A stretch of DNA of 62,414 nucleotides from Aneurinibacillus terranovensis DSM 18919 (GCF_000430625.1 NZ_KE387178.1:9616-72029), one strand, 5' to 3'. Counted from the first letter of the stretch, positions 1 to 9,602 are shown. Notes: generated by a model not told the origin, from the sequence alone. Made by a program: numbers and translations.

Positions 1-1
1 C

Positions 2-61
2 CCTGCAGAAAAAGGACGAGCGGCAACGCCCGCGAGTTTTTCTCATGATGTTTTTTGCAGG
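2..61 (+). other. Structured leader upstream of pheS
   Basis: The arms CCTGC...AGAAAAA (from position 2) and TTTTTTGCAGG (51-61) pair into a stem of about 12 bp. An inner GCGG/CCGC hairpin sits within it. It precedes pheS by about 110 bases and may be part of a leader or the 3' end of an upstream transcript. I looked for the T-box consensus expected ahead of many Bacillota tRNA-synthetase genes and did not find it, so the function is unassigned. Confidence 0.35.
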
Positions 62-158
62 ATAAGAAACGATAATTTTCTCATCTGCATAAGTGCCACT
101 AAGGCTATGGCAGGCGCCTGTAGCTTTGAGATAGCCAAGGTTTCTACATAAACAGAAG
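61..158 (+). repeat. Dispersed two-hairpin repeat, copy 1
   Basis: It begins with a GATAAGAAA...TTTCTCATC hairpin (61-85), continues with CATAAGTGCCACTAAGGCTAT, and closes with an imperfect hairpin bounded by GGCTAT and ATAGCC. The same order of elements recurs at 12574-12672, and its second half at 34659-34700. It lies directly upstream of the pheS ribosome-binding site. The family is unknown to me; it resembles REP/MITE-type intergenic palindromes. Confidence 0.55.
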
Positions 159-171
159 GAGGTTTTACTAA

Positions 172-1206
172 ATGCGCGAACGATTAGAAGCATTGAAAAA
201 GGATGTGCTGGCCGAACTGGAGTCGATTGAGCAAGTGAGTCAGGTTCAGGAACTGCGTGTCAAGTTTCTTGGAAAGAAGGGTCTGTTAACGGAAATTCTG
301 CGGGGAATGGGGAAATTGTCCGCTGAAGAGCGTCCGTTAATCGGACAACTGGCTAATGAAGTGCGGGAAGTCATCGAAAGTAAGCTTGACGAGACGAAGA
401 ACCTGCTGGATCAGGCAGAAATCGAAAAGAAACTGGCATGTGAAGCGATTGATGTAACGCTGCCGGGCCGGATGTTTCATATTGGAAATCGGCACCCGCT
501 CACCCTGGTGATTGAACAGATTGAAGACATTTTCCTGGGAATGGGCTTTACGGTAGCTGAAGGGCCTGAAGTTGAATCCGACTACTATAACTTTGAGACG
601 TTAAACTTGCCGAAAGATCATCCGGCGCGTGATATGCAGGATTCTTTCTATATTACAGAAGAAATCCTGCTGCGTACCCATACCTCTCCGGTCCAGGTTC
701 GCACCATGGAAAAAATGAAAGGTGAGGTTCCGGTTAAAATTATTTGCCCGGGTCGTGTATACCGCCGTGATAATGATGATGCGACCCACTCGCACGTATT
801 TACACAGGTAGAAGGGCTAATGGTCGGAGAAAATGTTCGAATGAGCGATTTGAAAGGGGTTTTGCTTGCGTTTGCCCGTCAGATGTTCAGTGAGGATGCG
901 CGCATTCGCCTGCGCCCCAGTTTTTTTCCATTTACTGAGCCCAGCGCGGAAGTTGATGTCTCCTGTATGTTCTGTGGCGGACACGGCTGCCGTGTGTGCA
1001 AGCATACGGGATGGATTGAAATCCTGGGATCCGGAATGGTTCACCCGCGTGTTCTGGAAATGGCGGGATATGACCCCGAGAAACACACAGGCTTTGCGTT
1101 CGGGATGGGGGTAGAACGAATTGCCATGCTGAAATACAACATTGATGACATTCGTCATTTTTATACGAACGATTTGCGTTTCTTAAAGCAATTCAATCGG
1201 GTGTAA
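172..1206 (+). CDS. pheS: Phenylalanine--tRNA ligase alpha subunit
   Basis: Cytoplasmic class II aminoacyl-tRNA synthetase subunit; with PheT it forms the alpha2-beta2 enzyme that charges tRNA-Phe using ATP. The 344-residue length is normal for the family. An N-terminal coiled-coil arm (about 1-85) is followed by the catalytic domain, which has the motif 2 region around the [13 protein letters not shown] stretch and a motif 3 [13 protein letters not shown] near the C-terminus. The ATG at 172 has an AGAAGGAGG ribosome-binding site at 154-162. pheT starts 17 bases after the stop, so the two are cotranscribed. Identity is clear from sequence. Confidence 0.97.
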   Translation: MRERLEALKKDVLAELESIEQVSQVQELRVKFLGKKGLLTEILRGMGKLSAEERPLIGQLANEVREVIESKLDETKNLLDQAEIEKKLACEAIDVTLPGRMFHIGNRHPLTLVIEQIEDIFLGMGFTVAEGPEVESDYYNFETLNLPKDHPARDMQDSFYITEEILLRTHTSPVQVRTMEKMKGEVPVKIICPGRVYRRDNDDATHSHVFTQVEGLMVGENVRMSDLKGVLLAFARQMFSEDARIRLRPSFFPFTEPSAEVDVSCMFCGGHGCRVCKHTGWIEILGSGMVHPRVLEMAGYDPEKHTGFAFGMGVERIAMLKYNIDDIRHFYTNDLRFLKQFNRV

Positions 1207-1223
1207 GGAGGAAAGGGTAAATC

Positions 1224-3650
1224 ATGAAAGTTTCTTATAATTGGTTATCACAATATGTTGACTTATCCGGTGTGACGCCGGAGGAACTTGCGGAAAAATT
1301 AACGCGTTCAGGCGTGGAAGTAGAGTCGGTTGAACATCTGAATAAAGGAATATCGGATGTCGTTGTCGGTTATGTTGCGGCAAAAGAAAAGCATCCGAAT
1401 GCGGATAAGCTTAATGTATGCCAGGTGGATGTAGGCACCGGGGAAAATCTGCAAATTGTCTGCGGGGCACCGAACGTAGACGTGGGGCAAAAGGTTCCGG
1501 TCGCTATAGTGGGCGCAAAGCTGCCAAATGACGTAAAAATCAAGCGTGCGAAGCTGCGGAACGTGGAATCCCAGGGGATGATTTGCTCAGCAAAAGAACT
1601 TGGGATGAACGACAAGCTGCTGCCAAAAGAAATACAGGAAGGAATCCTCGTTCTACCTGAGAGCCTGCACCTCGGCCAGCCGATTGAACAGGTCCTTGGA
1701 CTCAACGATGTTGTCCTGGAACTCGGTCTTACGCCGAACCGCTCGGACTGCCTGAGCATGATAGGCGCCGCTTATGAAGTTGCCGCTATTTTAAATCGCG
1801 AAGTTAAGCTTCCTGAGTTCAATGTCAAAGAAGAATCCGATATCATTGAAGATAGAGTACACATTAAAATTGACGCGCCGGATCACTGCCGACGTTATAT
1901 GGCCCGCCTTATTTCCGGCGTGACACTCGCCCCGTCCCCGCTCTGGATGCAGAACTATCTGATGGCTGCGGGAATCCGCCCAATCAACAATGTGGTGGAT
2001 ATTACTAATTACTGTATGATGGAGGCGGGCCAACCGCTGCACGCGTTTGATTACAAAGCGGTGAGCGGGGGCAATATTGTCGTGCGCCTTGCCAAAGACG
2101 GCGAAAAGATTGTGACACTGGACGACGTGGAGCGCACGCTTGATTCCGAAATGCTTCTGATCACCGATGGCACGAAGCCGATAGGCATTGCCGGAGTGAT
2201 GGGCGGGGCGAATTCAGAGGTCACCGAGGGCACGTGCAATATTTTGCTTGAATCGGCTAACTTTGTCGGTTCGTCCATTCGCAAAACATCGCGCAAGCTC
2301 GGGCTCCGCTCGGAAGCAAGTCTCCGCTTTGAAAAGGAAGTGGATCCGAAAGCCGTGGAATTCGCTCTTGACCGTGCGGCCAGCCTGATGGCTGAACTTG
2401 CCGGCGGAAAAGTGGCAAGGGGAATTGCACAATCCGTTGTGGAGATTCCTGACGATAAATCCGTAACCCTTGGAATGGGCCGGTTAAATAAGTTTCTCGG
2501 AACCTCTCTTTCAATAGAAGAAGTAACCGGCATTTTTGATCGTCTTTCCTTTCCTTATCAAGTGGAAGTGAACAATATCCATGTAACGGTGCCGACCCGT
2601 CGGCAGGATATTGAGCGTGAGGAAGATTTATTTGAAGAAGTGGCTCGCTTATATGGCTATGACCATATTCCAACGACGATGCCATTTGGAGATAACACCC
2701 TGGGAATGCTGACCCGCAGTCAGATGCTGCGCCGGACGATTCGTCAAACGCTGACGAGTGTAGGATTAGATGAAGTTATCACGTACTCGTTAACAACCCC
2801 CGGAAATTTAAACGACTTTATGAATATTTACGGTGAGACGCATTCTATTTCCCTGGCAATGCCGATGAGTGAAGAAAGAAGCGTGCTCAGAACGAACATG
2901 CTGCCGCACCTGTTAGAGACGGCTGCTTACAATATAAATCGCAAGCAGCGTGACATTGCGATTTTTGAACTTGGCAATGTATTTATGGCGGAAGAAGAAA
3001 CGTTGACAAAACTTCCCCGGGAGAAACTGACACTGGGCGGATTGCTTTGTGGGCACCGTGTCGCTGAGCATTGGACTGAAAAGACAGCGCCTGTTGATTT
3101 CTACCTGGTAAAAGGGATGCTTGATGCGCTGTTTGACCGGTTGGGTATCGCCGGTGTAGAATACCACCCTGTCAAAAATCTGGCGGGCATGCATCCGGGC
3201 CGAACCGCTCAGATTCTGCTGCAGGGCAAACCAGCAGGATATATAGGCCAGGTTCATCCGATAATGCAGCAAAAGTACGAAGTGGAAGAATCGTATGTAT
3301 TCCAGCTTAGCGTAGAATCCCTCCTGGAGCTTGCGACCATTCATCCGGGCATGGTTTCACTGCCGAGATATCCGGCTATTTCCCGTGACATAGCGGTCCT
3401 GGTAGACAGGGAAGTAACGGCAGGGAAGCTGCAGGAAACCGTTGAACAGTCGGCGGGACATTTACTTGAATCCGTACGGATCTTTGATGTGTATGTAGAT
3501 GACAGGCTTGGCGTAAATAAGAAAAGTGTGGCGCTGGCATGTACCTACCGGGATCCGGAAAAAACATTAACGGATGAAGAAGTGCAGGAAGTTCATGAGC
3601 GAGTCGTGGGCGCACTGGCAGCCCAGTGTGGTGCGGAACTTAGAAAATAG
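1224..3650 (+). CDS. pheT: Phenylalanine--tRNA ligase beta subunit
   Basis: Beta subunit of the heterotetrameric PheRS; it carries tRNA-binding and editing functions. The 808 residues show the expected domain order: an N-terminal EMAP/OB-type tRNA-binding domain (about 40-150, with HPNADKLNVCQVDVG), a central B3/B4 editing module, a B5 domain (about 400-475), and a C-terminal ferredoxin-fold anticodon-binding domain (SLPRYPAISRDIAVLV onward). A GGAGGAAAGG ribosome-binding site precedes the ATG. It is the second gene of pheST and ends just before a hairpin terminator. Confidence 0.97.
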   Translation: MKVSYNWLSQYVDLSGVTPEELAEKLTRSGVEVESVEHLNKGISDVVVGYVAAKEKHPNADKLNVCQVDVGTGENLQIVCGAPNVDVGQKVPVAIVGAKLPNDVKIKRAKLRNVESQGMICSAKELGMNDKLLPKEIQEGILVLPESLHLGQPIEQVLGLNDVVLELGLTPNRSDCLSMIGAAYEVAAILNREVKLPEFNVKEESDIIEDRVHIKIDAPDHCRRYMARLISGVTLAPSPLWMQNYLMAAGIRPINNVVDITNYCMMEAGQPLHAFDYKAVSGGNIVVRLAKDGEKIVTLDDVERTLDSEMLLITDGTKPIGIAGVMGGANSEVTEGTCNILLESANFVGSSIRKTSRKLGLRSEASLRFEKEVDPKAVEFALDRAASLMAELAGGKVARGIAQSVVEIPDDKSVTLGMGRLNKFLGTSLSIEEVTGIFDRLSFPYQVEVNNIHVTVPTRRQDIEREEDLFEEVARLYGYDHIPTTMPFGDNTLGMLTRSQMLRRTIRQTLTSVGLDEVITYSLTTPGNLNDFMNIYGETHSISLAMPMSEERSVLRTNMLPHLLETAAYNINRKQRDIAIFELGNVFMAEEETLTKLPREKLTLGGLLCGHRVAEHWTEKTAPVDFYLVKGMLDALFDRLGIAGVEYHPVKNLAGMHPGRTAQILLQGKPAGYIGQVHPIMQQKYEVEESYVFQLSVESLLELATIHPGMVSLPRYPAISRDIAVLVDREVTAGKLQETVEQSAGHLLESVRIFDVYVDDRLGVNKKSVALACTYRDPEKTLTDEEVQEVHERVVGALAAQCGAELRK

Positions 3651-3666
3651 CAGGTTAAACGAAATG

Positions 3667-3702
3667 AAAGGTTTCCATCCTATTAGGGCTGGAAACCTTT
3701 TA
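3667..3702 (+). terminator. Rho-independent terminator of pheST
   Basis: AAAGGTTTCCA (3667-3677) pairs perfectly with TGGAAACCTTT (3690-3700), followed by T residues. It ends the pheST transcript 16 bases after the pheT stop. Confidence 0.85.
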
Positions 3703-3815
3703 ATTATGAGGGACTACAGCCAAGTTTTCCTTATTGACGTGGGGCTTTTCTTTCCTTACTTTTAATGAAATAGTATATTATGAGAAGAAGATATATGTTG
3801 AGGAGGATTTCCGCC

Positions 3816-4133
3816 GTGCATGAAAATAACAAGGAACGCGTTGTAGTTGAGATATATGGACAATACTATACCATGAAAGGTGAAAGCAGTTCTTCTCATA
3901 TGCGGATGGTAGCAGGATATGTTGATGACAAAATGAGGAAGATTGCTTCCGCCAACCCAAGACTCGACACGAACAAACTCGCGGTTTTGTCCGCCCTTAA
4001 TATGGCGGATGAATATTTTAAGCTCCGACAGGAATATGAGGAGCTGCTAAAACTTCTGGAACAAACTGCGTTTGACGACGTGGATGAAAAAAATGAAAAC
4101 GCACAGCTGGAAAGTAAGACAGATAAGGAGTAA
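3816..4133 (+). CDS. zapA: Cell division protein ZapA
   Basis: Cytoplasmic FtsZ-associated protein that promotes Z-ring bundling. I place the start at GTG 3816 because AGGAGG lies at 3801-3806 with ideal spacing; the more upstream in-frame ATG at 3780 lacks one. That gives 105 residues, as expected for ZapA. The N-terminal beta strands (RVVVEIYGQYYTMKG) are followed by the conserved region ending in NKLAVLSALNMADEYF and a C-terminal coiled coil. The cvpA-like gene starts 5 bases after the stop, and the zapA-cvpA pair is standard in Bacillus. Confidence 0.93.
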   Translation: MHENNKERVVVEIYGQYYTMKGESSSSHMRMVAGYVDDKMRKIASANPRLDTNKLAVLSALNMADEYFKLRQEYEELLKLLEQTAFDDVDEKNENAQLESKTDKE

Positions 4134-4138
4134 GCACC

Positions 4139-4690
4139 ATGAGTATTTTAGATATTGTTCTACTGATTTTACTTGTTAGCGGATTGTGGAGCGGATACAG
4201 GCAGGGGCTTATCAAACAGCTCATAAAGCTCGTCGCTTTTGTTTTTTCCTTTGCTATAGCTTTTCTTTATCATAAATCTTTTGGGGTTAAACTAATGGAG
4301 TGGTTTCCCCTGTCCAAATTTACCGGAAGCGGAACGTTATCAACGGTAGGGGGAATGTTGCCGGTTGAAAACGCGCTGTATAATTTTTTGGCTTTTTTTA
4401 TCCTGCTGGTAGCAACAAGTTTTCTAATTAGATGGCTTGGCGGATTTTTAAACGGCATTGCGAATCTGCCTGTCCTCTCCACTATTAATCGCTGGCTGGG
4501 TGGAGCGGTAGGATTAATAAAGAACGGGGTTATTCTCTTGCTCTTGCTCGTTATTGCCTATGCCCTACCAATTACGGCCCTGCACCAGACGATGGAAAAT
4601 TCGTTTATAGCTTCCTACGCCGTAAAGAGCTCTCCTGGAATCGTGCAAATGTTTAAAGACATGGTGAAAAAGCCCGAACCTAAACTCTAA
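4139..4690 (+). CDS. CvpA family membrane protein
   Basis: Integral membrane protein of 183 residues with about four hydrophobic segments (roughly 5-23, 27-45, 80-100, 120-145) and the CvpA-family start SILDIVLLILLVSGLWSGYRQG. The B. subtilis counterpart is yshB; the family is named after colicin V production, but its function in Bacillus is not established. AAGGAG sits at the end of zapA, so the two genes are probably translationally linked. Confidence 0.88.
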   Translation: MSILDIVLLILLVSGLWSGYRQGLIKQLIKLVAFVFSFAIAFLYHKSFGVKLMEWFPLSKFTGSGTLSTVGGMLPVENALYNFLAFFILLVATSFLIRWLGGFLNGIANLPVLSTINRWLGGAVGLIKNGVILLLLLVIAYALPITALHQTMENSFIASYAVKSSPGIVQMFKDMVKKPEPKL

Positions 4691-4735
4691 TCCAACGGAT
4701 TAATGCATCCCCCGGCACACTTCCTATTTTCCGCT

Positions 4736-5629
4736 TTAGCCCCACTCTGCCGCATGCTGCTTCACAAGCGACAGGAATTCCTGCAGGGCCGGTGACAGCC
4801 ACTTTTTCCTGTGGTAGACAAGCTGGGTGGCCACGCGGTGAGGGCGGTCATCCCATGCCAGGGAAACAAGTTTTTCTTCCTGCAGTTCCTTTCGGACCGC
4901 AATTAGCGGGAGAAAAGAAAGTCCAAGCCCTGACATGACACAATTCTTAATCGCTTCAATGCTCCAGAATTCAAGGTCAGGACTTGGAAAGATGCCTTGG
5001 CTGTTGAGGTGTTTTTCGATTAACAGCCGATAGCTGCAGCCTGGTTCGGTGTGAAGGATCGTTTCATTTTTTAAATCGTTCGGGGTGACGGTTGTGTAAG
5101 AAGCCAGCGGGTGATCCCGCGGTGCTATCAACGCGATTTTTTCCTCTACCAGAGTTTCAATGGATAAATCAGTTTCTTGTGTCTCGGGTTCAATCAGGAA
5201 AGCAAGGTCGAGTTCGCCGCGGCGGACAAACTCTCTCATTTCCCAGCACATACCTGGTTTTAAAATCATTTTTACCTCGGGGTAACGTTTTTTGTAGTCG
5301 CGGATAATTTCCGGAAGGCGGAACGAGGCAAGTGATTCGGGCGCGCCGATGGTTAACGTGCCGGATAGTGTCGCAGACGACTGGATGGCATCTTTCGCCG
5401 ATGCATGCATCTTAATAATCTCCAGGGCATAAGGAAGAAGGCGCTGCCCGGCATCCGTCGGAACTACTTTTTTCCCTAACCGGTCAAACAGCGGGGTTCC
5501 GAGCTCCTCTTCCAGAGATTGAATTTGCGCCGTCACACTCGATTGCGCATAGCCTAGTATCTCAGCGGCGCGGGTAAAGCCGCGGACTTCCGTTACGACT
5601 TTAAAGGTATATAAATGACGAAGCTCCAC
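4736..5629 (-). CDS. LysR family transcriptional regulator
   Basis: Typical 297-residue LysR regulator starting at GTG. The N-terminal winged helix-turn-helix (about 1-60, with FTRAAEILGYAQSSVTAQI) is followed by a periplasmic-binding-like effector domain (about 90-290). It is divergent from the permease at 5750 with 120 bases between them, the usual arrangement in which a LysR protein controls both itself and its neighbour. A near-perfect palindrome lies in that gap. The effector is not predictable from sequence. In B. subtilis polX occupies this place next to mutS2. Confidence 0.9.
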   Translation of the reverse strand: MELRHLYTFKVVTEVRGFTRAAEILGYAQSSVTAQIQSLEEELGTPLFDRLGKKVVPTDAGQRLLPYALEIIKMHASAKDAIQSSATLSGTLTIGAPESLASFRLPEIIRDYKKRYPEVKMILKPGMCWEMREFVRRGELDLAFLIEPETQETDLSIETLVEEKIALIAPRDHPLASYTTVTPNDLKNETILHTEPGCSYRLLIEKHLNSQGIFPSPDLEFWSIEAIKNCVMSGLGLSFLPLIAVRKELQEEKLVSLAWDDRPHRVATQLVYHRKKWLSPALQEFLSLVKQHAAEWG

Positions 5630-5647
5630 TGTCTATCTCTCCTTTCT

Positions 5648-5662
5648 ATCGGATTATCCGAT
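5648..5662. promoter_or_regulatory. Candidate LysR operator
   Basis: ATCGGAT-T-ATCCGAT is a 7+1+7 palindrome lying 19 bases before the LysR start codon, in the divergent intergenic region. LysR proteins usually bind interrupted T-N11-A dyads, and this dyad fits (T at 5649, A at 5661). A related ATCATCGGAATCATTCG follows at about 5668. Binding itself is inferred. Confidence 0.5.
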
Positions 5663-5749
5663 TCATATCATCGGAATCATTCGTTTTTCTGATACAACTA
5701 TTATCTGTTACGATAGAATAAACAGCAAGAGTAAAAAGGAGAGATTTTA

Positions 5750-7054
5750 GTGGGGAGTCATAAAAGTCTTAAAAGTACGATCGGTCTGCCGCAGGCAATC
5801 GCGCTTTATATAGGAGCAGTGCTTGGTTCAGGGGTGCTGCTTGTTCCCGGGCTGGCCGCACAAATGGCTGGGCCCGCTTCACTTCTGGCATGGGGGATAA
5901 TGACTTTGCTCGTTCTGCCGCTGGCACTGTCGATGGGGTTGCTGTCGGCTAAGTTTCCAAATGCAGGCGGGGTTTCACATTTTGCAACGATGGCGTTCGG
6001 ACCGCGTGCAGGGACTCTAATCGGCTGGTTCTTCTTAATGTCGGTGCCGATTGGTGCTCCGGTTGCCGCATTGACTGGCGCCGGTTATATGACGGCCGCC
6101 ATGGGGTGGGATAACACCGCCCGTATTGTCATTGCTGCCGCGATGCTCGTCTTTGGCCTGCTGACAAATGTAGTCGGCATGAAGATTGCCGCACAGGTTC
6201 AAATTGCAGTTGTATTCGCAATTATCGCCGTGCTTGTTCTTGCTATTATCGGAGCCGCGCCGAATATAGAGACCAGAAATTTTACACCCTTCATGCCGCA
6301 CGGCTGGGTAAGTGTAGGACAATCGGCTGCGATTTTGTTCTGGTGTTTTATCGGGTGGGAAGCCGTATCCCATTTATCGGAGGAGTTCGTCGATCCGCAG
6401 CGTGAAGCGGTAAAAGGGGTCACGATTGCGGCAATTATTGTGGGGGTGCTTTATTTTCTGACGGCGCTTGCTACTGTAGGAACGCACAGTTACCACGCAG
6501 CCGGATCCGACGCTTCGCTTGTGCTGGTCATCGAAAAAATACTTGGTTCCGGCGGAGCGATAGTAGCAGGATTAACAGGTGTTTTCATCTGTACGGCGAC
6601 GATTATTGCATATGCCAGCGCTGCTTCCCGTCTGGCATATGCCCTCGCGCGGGAGGGAGAAGCACCGCGATGGATGGGGAAGGTATCCAAACAGTTTGGA
6701 ACACCGATCGGCGGGATTGGCTTCCTCACGTTTTGCTTTGTCGTCGTGCTGGCTTTATACGGGAGCGGGGCGGTTTCACTTACGACGCTTATCCAGTTCC
6801 CGAATGCGACCTTTATTCTTACGTACCTGGGAGGATGTGCAGCCGGAATTCGTCTGCTCAAAGGAAATGCATGGGGTGTTGGAATCAGCTGGCTGTCTTT
6901 TCTGTTGACCGCTGTCATTTTCCCGTTCGTTGGCTGGGCAATTCTCTACCCGCTTGTTATAATCGGAGCCGTTTGGATTTTAAAAAGGGCAAGAAAAACA
7001 ACGGGTGAATCAAGGGCTGAGCAGGAACGTGAATTCCGGAAAATAAGCGGCTAG
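5750..7054 (+). CDS. APC-superfamily amino-acid permease (YjeH-like)
   Basis: Integral membrane transporter, 434 residues, about 12 transmembrane helices. The first helix carries the GAVLGSGVLLVPG signature of the amino acid-polyamine-organocation superfamily. Overall similarity, including FPNAGGVSHFATMAFGPRAG and a short C-terminal tail, is to YjeH, a neutral amino-acid exporter in E. coli. Export rather than import is therefore plausible but inferred. The GTG start at 5750 has AAAAAGGAGAG at 5734-5743. It is divergently paired with the LysR gene, its likely regulator. Confidence 0.85.
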   Translation: MGSHKSLKSTIGLPQAIALYIGAVLGSGVLLVPGLAAQMAGPASLLAWGIMTLLVLPLALSMGLLSAKFPNAGGVSHFATMAFGPRAGTLIGWFFLMSVPIGAPVAALTGAGYMTAAMGWDNTARIVIAAAMLVFGLLTNVVGMKIAAQVQIAVVFAIIAVLVLAIIGAAPNIETRNFTPFMPHGWVSVGQSAAILFWCFIGWEAVSHLSEEFVDPQREAVKGVTIAAIIVGVLYFLTALATVGTHSYHAAGSDASLVLVIEKILGSGGAIVAGLTGVFICTATIIAYASAASRLAYALAREGEAPRWMGKVSKQFGTPIGGIGFLTFCFVVVLALYGSGAVSLTTLIQFPNATFILTYLGGCAAGIRLLKGNAWGVGISWLSFLLTAVIFPFVGWAILYPLVIIGAVWILKRARKTTGESRAEQEREFRKISG

Positions 7055-7087
7055 TTGTGCCGAAATAATTCCCTTGAACGAGACACA

Positions 7088-7096
7088 TGATATAAT
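7088..7096 (+). promoter_or_regulatory. Extended -10 promoter for mutS2
   Basis: TGATATAAT is a perfect extended -10 element about 52 bases before the TTG start of mutS2. A TTGAAC upstream is too close (11 bases) to serve as its -35. The position supports the TTG start over the upstream ATG-like starts, which would precede the transcript. Confidence 0.55.
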
Positions 7097-7148
7097 GAAA
7101 GGAGACGTCTTTTGGGCGCTGTCTTTCTATACGGAAAGGGGATTATTT

Positions 7149-9506
7149 TTGGAAGCACGTACGTTTACTACACTGGAATTTAACAAAGTAATTGAACAGT
7201 TATCAGCTAAAGCTACTTCTTCTTTAGGAAGAGAAAAAATAGAACAATTAACGCCTTCCACAGACATTGCCGAGGTCAAGCGCCGGCAGCAGGCGACGCA
7301 GGAAGGATGCACGGTATATCGGCTGAAAGGAACTGTCCCTCTCGGAGGGATTCGGGATATTCGCCCGGCCTGTGCACGCGCCCGGCTTGGCGGTACGCTG
7401 AATACCGCCGAGCTGTTAGACGTAGCTTCTACCTTATATGCAGGCGGGCGTTTGAAAGGATTTATCGCGGGCATTGCAGAGAATGAACCGCTGCCTCTGC
7501 TGGAGGAATTAATGAACCAGGTGGAGAGGCTGCGCGATTTGGAGGACCAGATCACCCGCGCGATCGATGAAAATGGGGTCGTCGTGGATTCAGCAAGCTC
7601 TGCGCTCTCTCAGGTTCGTTCGCAGATTCGCGGAGCCGAGCGCCGGGTGCGCGAACGGCTGGAACAAATCATCCGCAATTCCAATTCGCAAAAAATGCTG
7701 CAGGACGCGATCATCACGATTCGCAACGACCGTTTTGTTATTCCGGTCAAGCAGGAATACCGCCATGCGTTTGGCGGGATTGTGCACGACCAGTCCGCTT
7801 CGGGCGCAACGTTATTTATTGAACCGGGCGTTGTGGTTACGATCAACAATGAACTGCGTGAACTGAAAATGAAGGAAGAGCGGGAAATTGAAAAGATTCT
7901 CCTCGCTTTAACGTCTTCTGTAGCCGAAGTTGCGGATGCCCTGCTCCACAACGTTGAATGTCTGGCGGAAGCGGACTTTATCTTTGCGAAAGCGGTCTAC
8001 GCTCACGATGTAAAAGCAAGTGAGCCGATCATTAACGATGAAGGCCGGCTCAACATAAAAAAGGGCAGACATCCACTGATTCCCGCGGGAAAAGTGGTTC
8101 CTCTTGACGTGGAACTTGGGAGCAGTTATACGGCAATTGTCATCACAGGGCCAAATACTGGCGGGAAAACCGTGACGCTAAAAACGGTTGGTTTGCTGTC
8201 GATGATGGCGATGTCAGGGCTGCAGGTACCCGCCGAACATGGATCGGAGTTTACGATTTTTGAAGGGATTTACGCGGATATTGGGGACGAGCAAAGCATT
8301 GAGCAAAGCCTCAGTACGTTTTCCAGCCATATGACCAACATCTCGCACATTTTGCGAAAAATTACGCATAAAAGCCTTGTGCTGTTTGACGAACTTGGAG
8401 CAGGAACCGATCCTACAGAAGGGGCAGCGCTTGCCATGGCGATCATCGATTATGTTCACCAGCGCGGGGCCCGCATCGTAGCGACCACCCACTACAGTGA
8501 GCTGAAAGCCTACGCCTATGAACGGCCCGAGGTGATTAACGCGAGCGTAGAATTTGACGAGCAAACCCTGCGTCCGACATACCGCCTGCTTGTTGGGATA
8601 CCCGGCCGCTCCAACGCTTTCAGCATTGCTTCCCGGCTGGGCCTGCCCGGGCAAATTCTGACTCAGGCCCGCCAGATGGTCAGTAAGGAAGAAACGAAAA
8701 TCGATACGATGATTGCTTCGCTGGAAGAAAACCAGCGTCAGGCAGAAGCCGACCGCCAGGAAGCCGAACGTCTCCGCCGGGAAATGGAAGAGGCAAAGCG
8801 GCAGGTGGAGCAGCAATTAACGGAATTCGACGAGAATAAGGACAGGCTCTATCAGCAGGCAGAGGAAGAAGCGAGACGTGCGGTTGAGAAAGCGCGCAAA
8901 GAAGCGAATACGATTATCGCAGACCTCCGCCGTACGGCACAGGAAGAACGGGCAGGGATTAAAGAACACAAATTGATCGAAGCGCAAAAGCGGCTGGAAG
9001 AGGCCAATCCAAAGCTGCGCAAGAAAAAGGCGAAGCAGGTGAATGTGCCGGTGAGCCAGCAGCCGCTTGAAGTCGGGGATGAAGTTCGTGTGCTTTCCCT
9101 CAACCAAAAAGGAGAAATTGTCGATAAGGTTGGCAGTAAAGAATTTCAAGTCCAGATTGGCATTTTGAAAATCAATGTGAAATCGTCCGATCTGGAGAAG
9201 TTGAAGCCGTCCAAACCGCAGGTCACCCACCAGATAACTAAATTCCGGTCGACACGGGATCCGGTGAGAATGGAACTGGATGTTCGGGGAAACACCGTCG
9301 AAGACGCCATCCTACTAATTGATAAATATCTAGATGAGGCCCTCATCGGTGGTTTAAATCAGGTGTCCATCATCCATGGCAAGGGAACCGGGGCCTTAGG
9401 CATTGGGGTTCAGAAATATTTAAAAAAACACCGGCTGGTTAAAGCGCTGCGCTATGGCGGCCAGGGTGAAGGCGGCCTCGGCGCCACCGTTGTGGAACTC
9501 AAATAA
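7149..9506 (+). CDS. mutS2: Endonuclease MutS2
   Basis: MutS-family ATPase with a C-terminal Smr nuclease domain; in Bacillota it suppresses homologous recombination or acts in ribosome-collision rescue. I start it at TTG 7149: GGAAAGGGGA lies just upstream, the protein then begins EARTFTTLEFNKVIEQL like other MutS2 proteins, and the extended -10 promoter is at 7088. That gives 785 residues. Walker A GPNTGGKT is at 334-341 and the Walker B region is LVLFDELGAGTDP. A long charged coiled coil follows (about 515-630), then the Smr domain (about 710-785) with LDVRG and HGKGTGALG motifs. Confidence 0.95.
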   Translation: MEARTFTTLEFNKVIEQLSAKATSSLGREKIEQLTPSTDIAEVKRRQQATQEGCTVYRLKGTVPLGGIRDIRPACARARLGGTLNTAELLDVASTLYAGGRLKGFIAGIAENEPLPLLEELMNQVERLRDLEDQITRAIDENGVVVDSASSALSQVRSQIRGAERRVRERLEQIIRNSNSQKMLQDAIITIRNDRFVIPVKQEYRHAFGGIVHDQSASGATLFIEPGVVVTINNELRELKMKEEREIEKILLALTSSVAEVADALLHNVECLAEADFIFAKAVYAHDVKASEPIINDEGRLNIKKGRHPLIPAGKVVPLDVELGSSYTAIVITGPNTGGKTVTLKTVGLLSMMAMSGLQVPAEHGSEFTIFEGIYADIGDEQSIEQSLSTFSSHMTNISHILRKITHKSLVLFDELGAGTDPTEGAALAMAIIDYVHQRGARIVATTHYSELKAYAYERPEVINASVEFDEQTLRPTYRLLVGIPGRSNAFSIASRLGLPGQILTQARQMVSKEETKIDTMIASLEENQRQAEADRQEAERLRREMEEAKRQVEQQLTEFDENKDRLYQQAEEEARRAVEKARKEANTIIADLRRTAQEERAGIKEHKLIEAQKRLEEANPKLRKKKAKQVNVPVSQQPLEVGDEVRVLSLNQKGEIVDKVGSKEFQVQIGILKINVKSSDLEKLKPSKPQVTHQITKFRSTRDPVRMELDVRGNTVEDAILLIDKYLDEALIGGLNQVSIIHGKGTGALGIGVQKYLKKHRLVKALRYGGQGEGGLGATVVELK

Positions 9507-9521
9507 TCATATACAAAGCCT

Positions 9522-9550
9522 TTGATGAAAAGCGGGGAGTACGGTATAAT
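9522..9550 (+). promoter_or_regulatory. Strong SigA promoter after mutS2
   Basis: TTGATG (9522-9527) and TATAAT (9545-9550) are separated by exactly 17 bases. The promoter faces a 29-codon ORF and the UDP-sugar dehydrogenase, so it probably starts the polysaccharide transcript. Confidence 0.75.
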
Positions 9551-9602
9551 GGCAAAGGGTTCCCCGAACAGCTTGCCCCTATGGGAGTAGGAGGTTACAC
9601 GT

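Noticed and set aside
1-171. T-box leader for pheST
   Set aside because: The T-box consensus (GGTGGNACCGCG type) and a specifier loop are not seen in these 171 bases. A T-box could lie upstream of the window.
3574-3765. 63-codon ORF across the pheT end and its terminator
   Set aside because: It runs through the pheST terminator hairpin and overlaps pheT in another frame.
7074-7148. N-terminal extension of MutS2 to 7074
   Set aside because: The extra 25 residues do not look like MutS2, and the extended -10 promoter at 7088 lies within them; the TTG at 7149 has a better ribosome-binding site.
7567-7866. 99-codon plus-strand ORF inside mutS2
   Set aside because: Out-of-frame shadow of mutS2; no ribosome-binding site and an Arg/Ser-rich composition.
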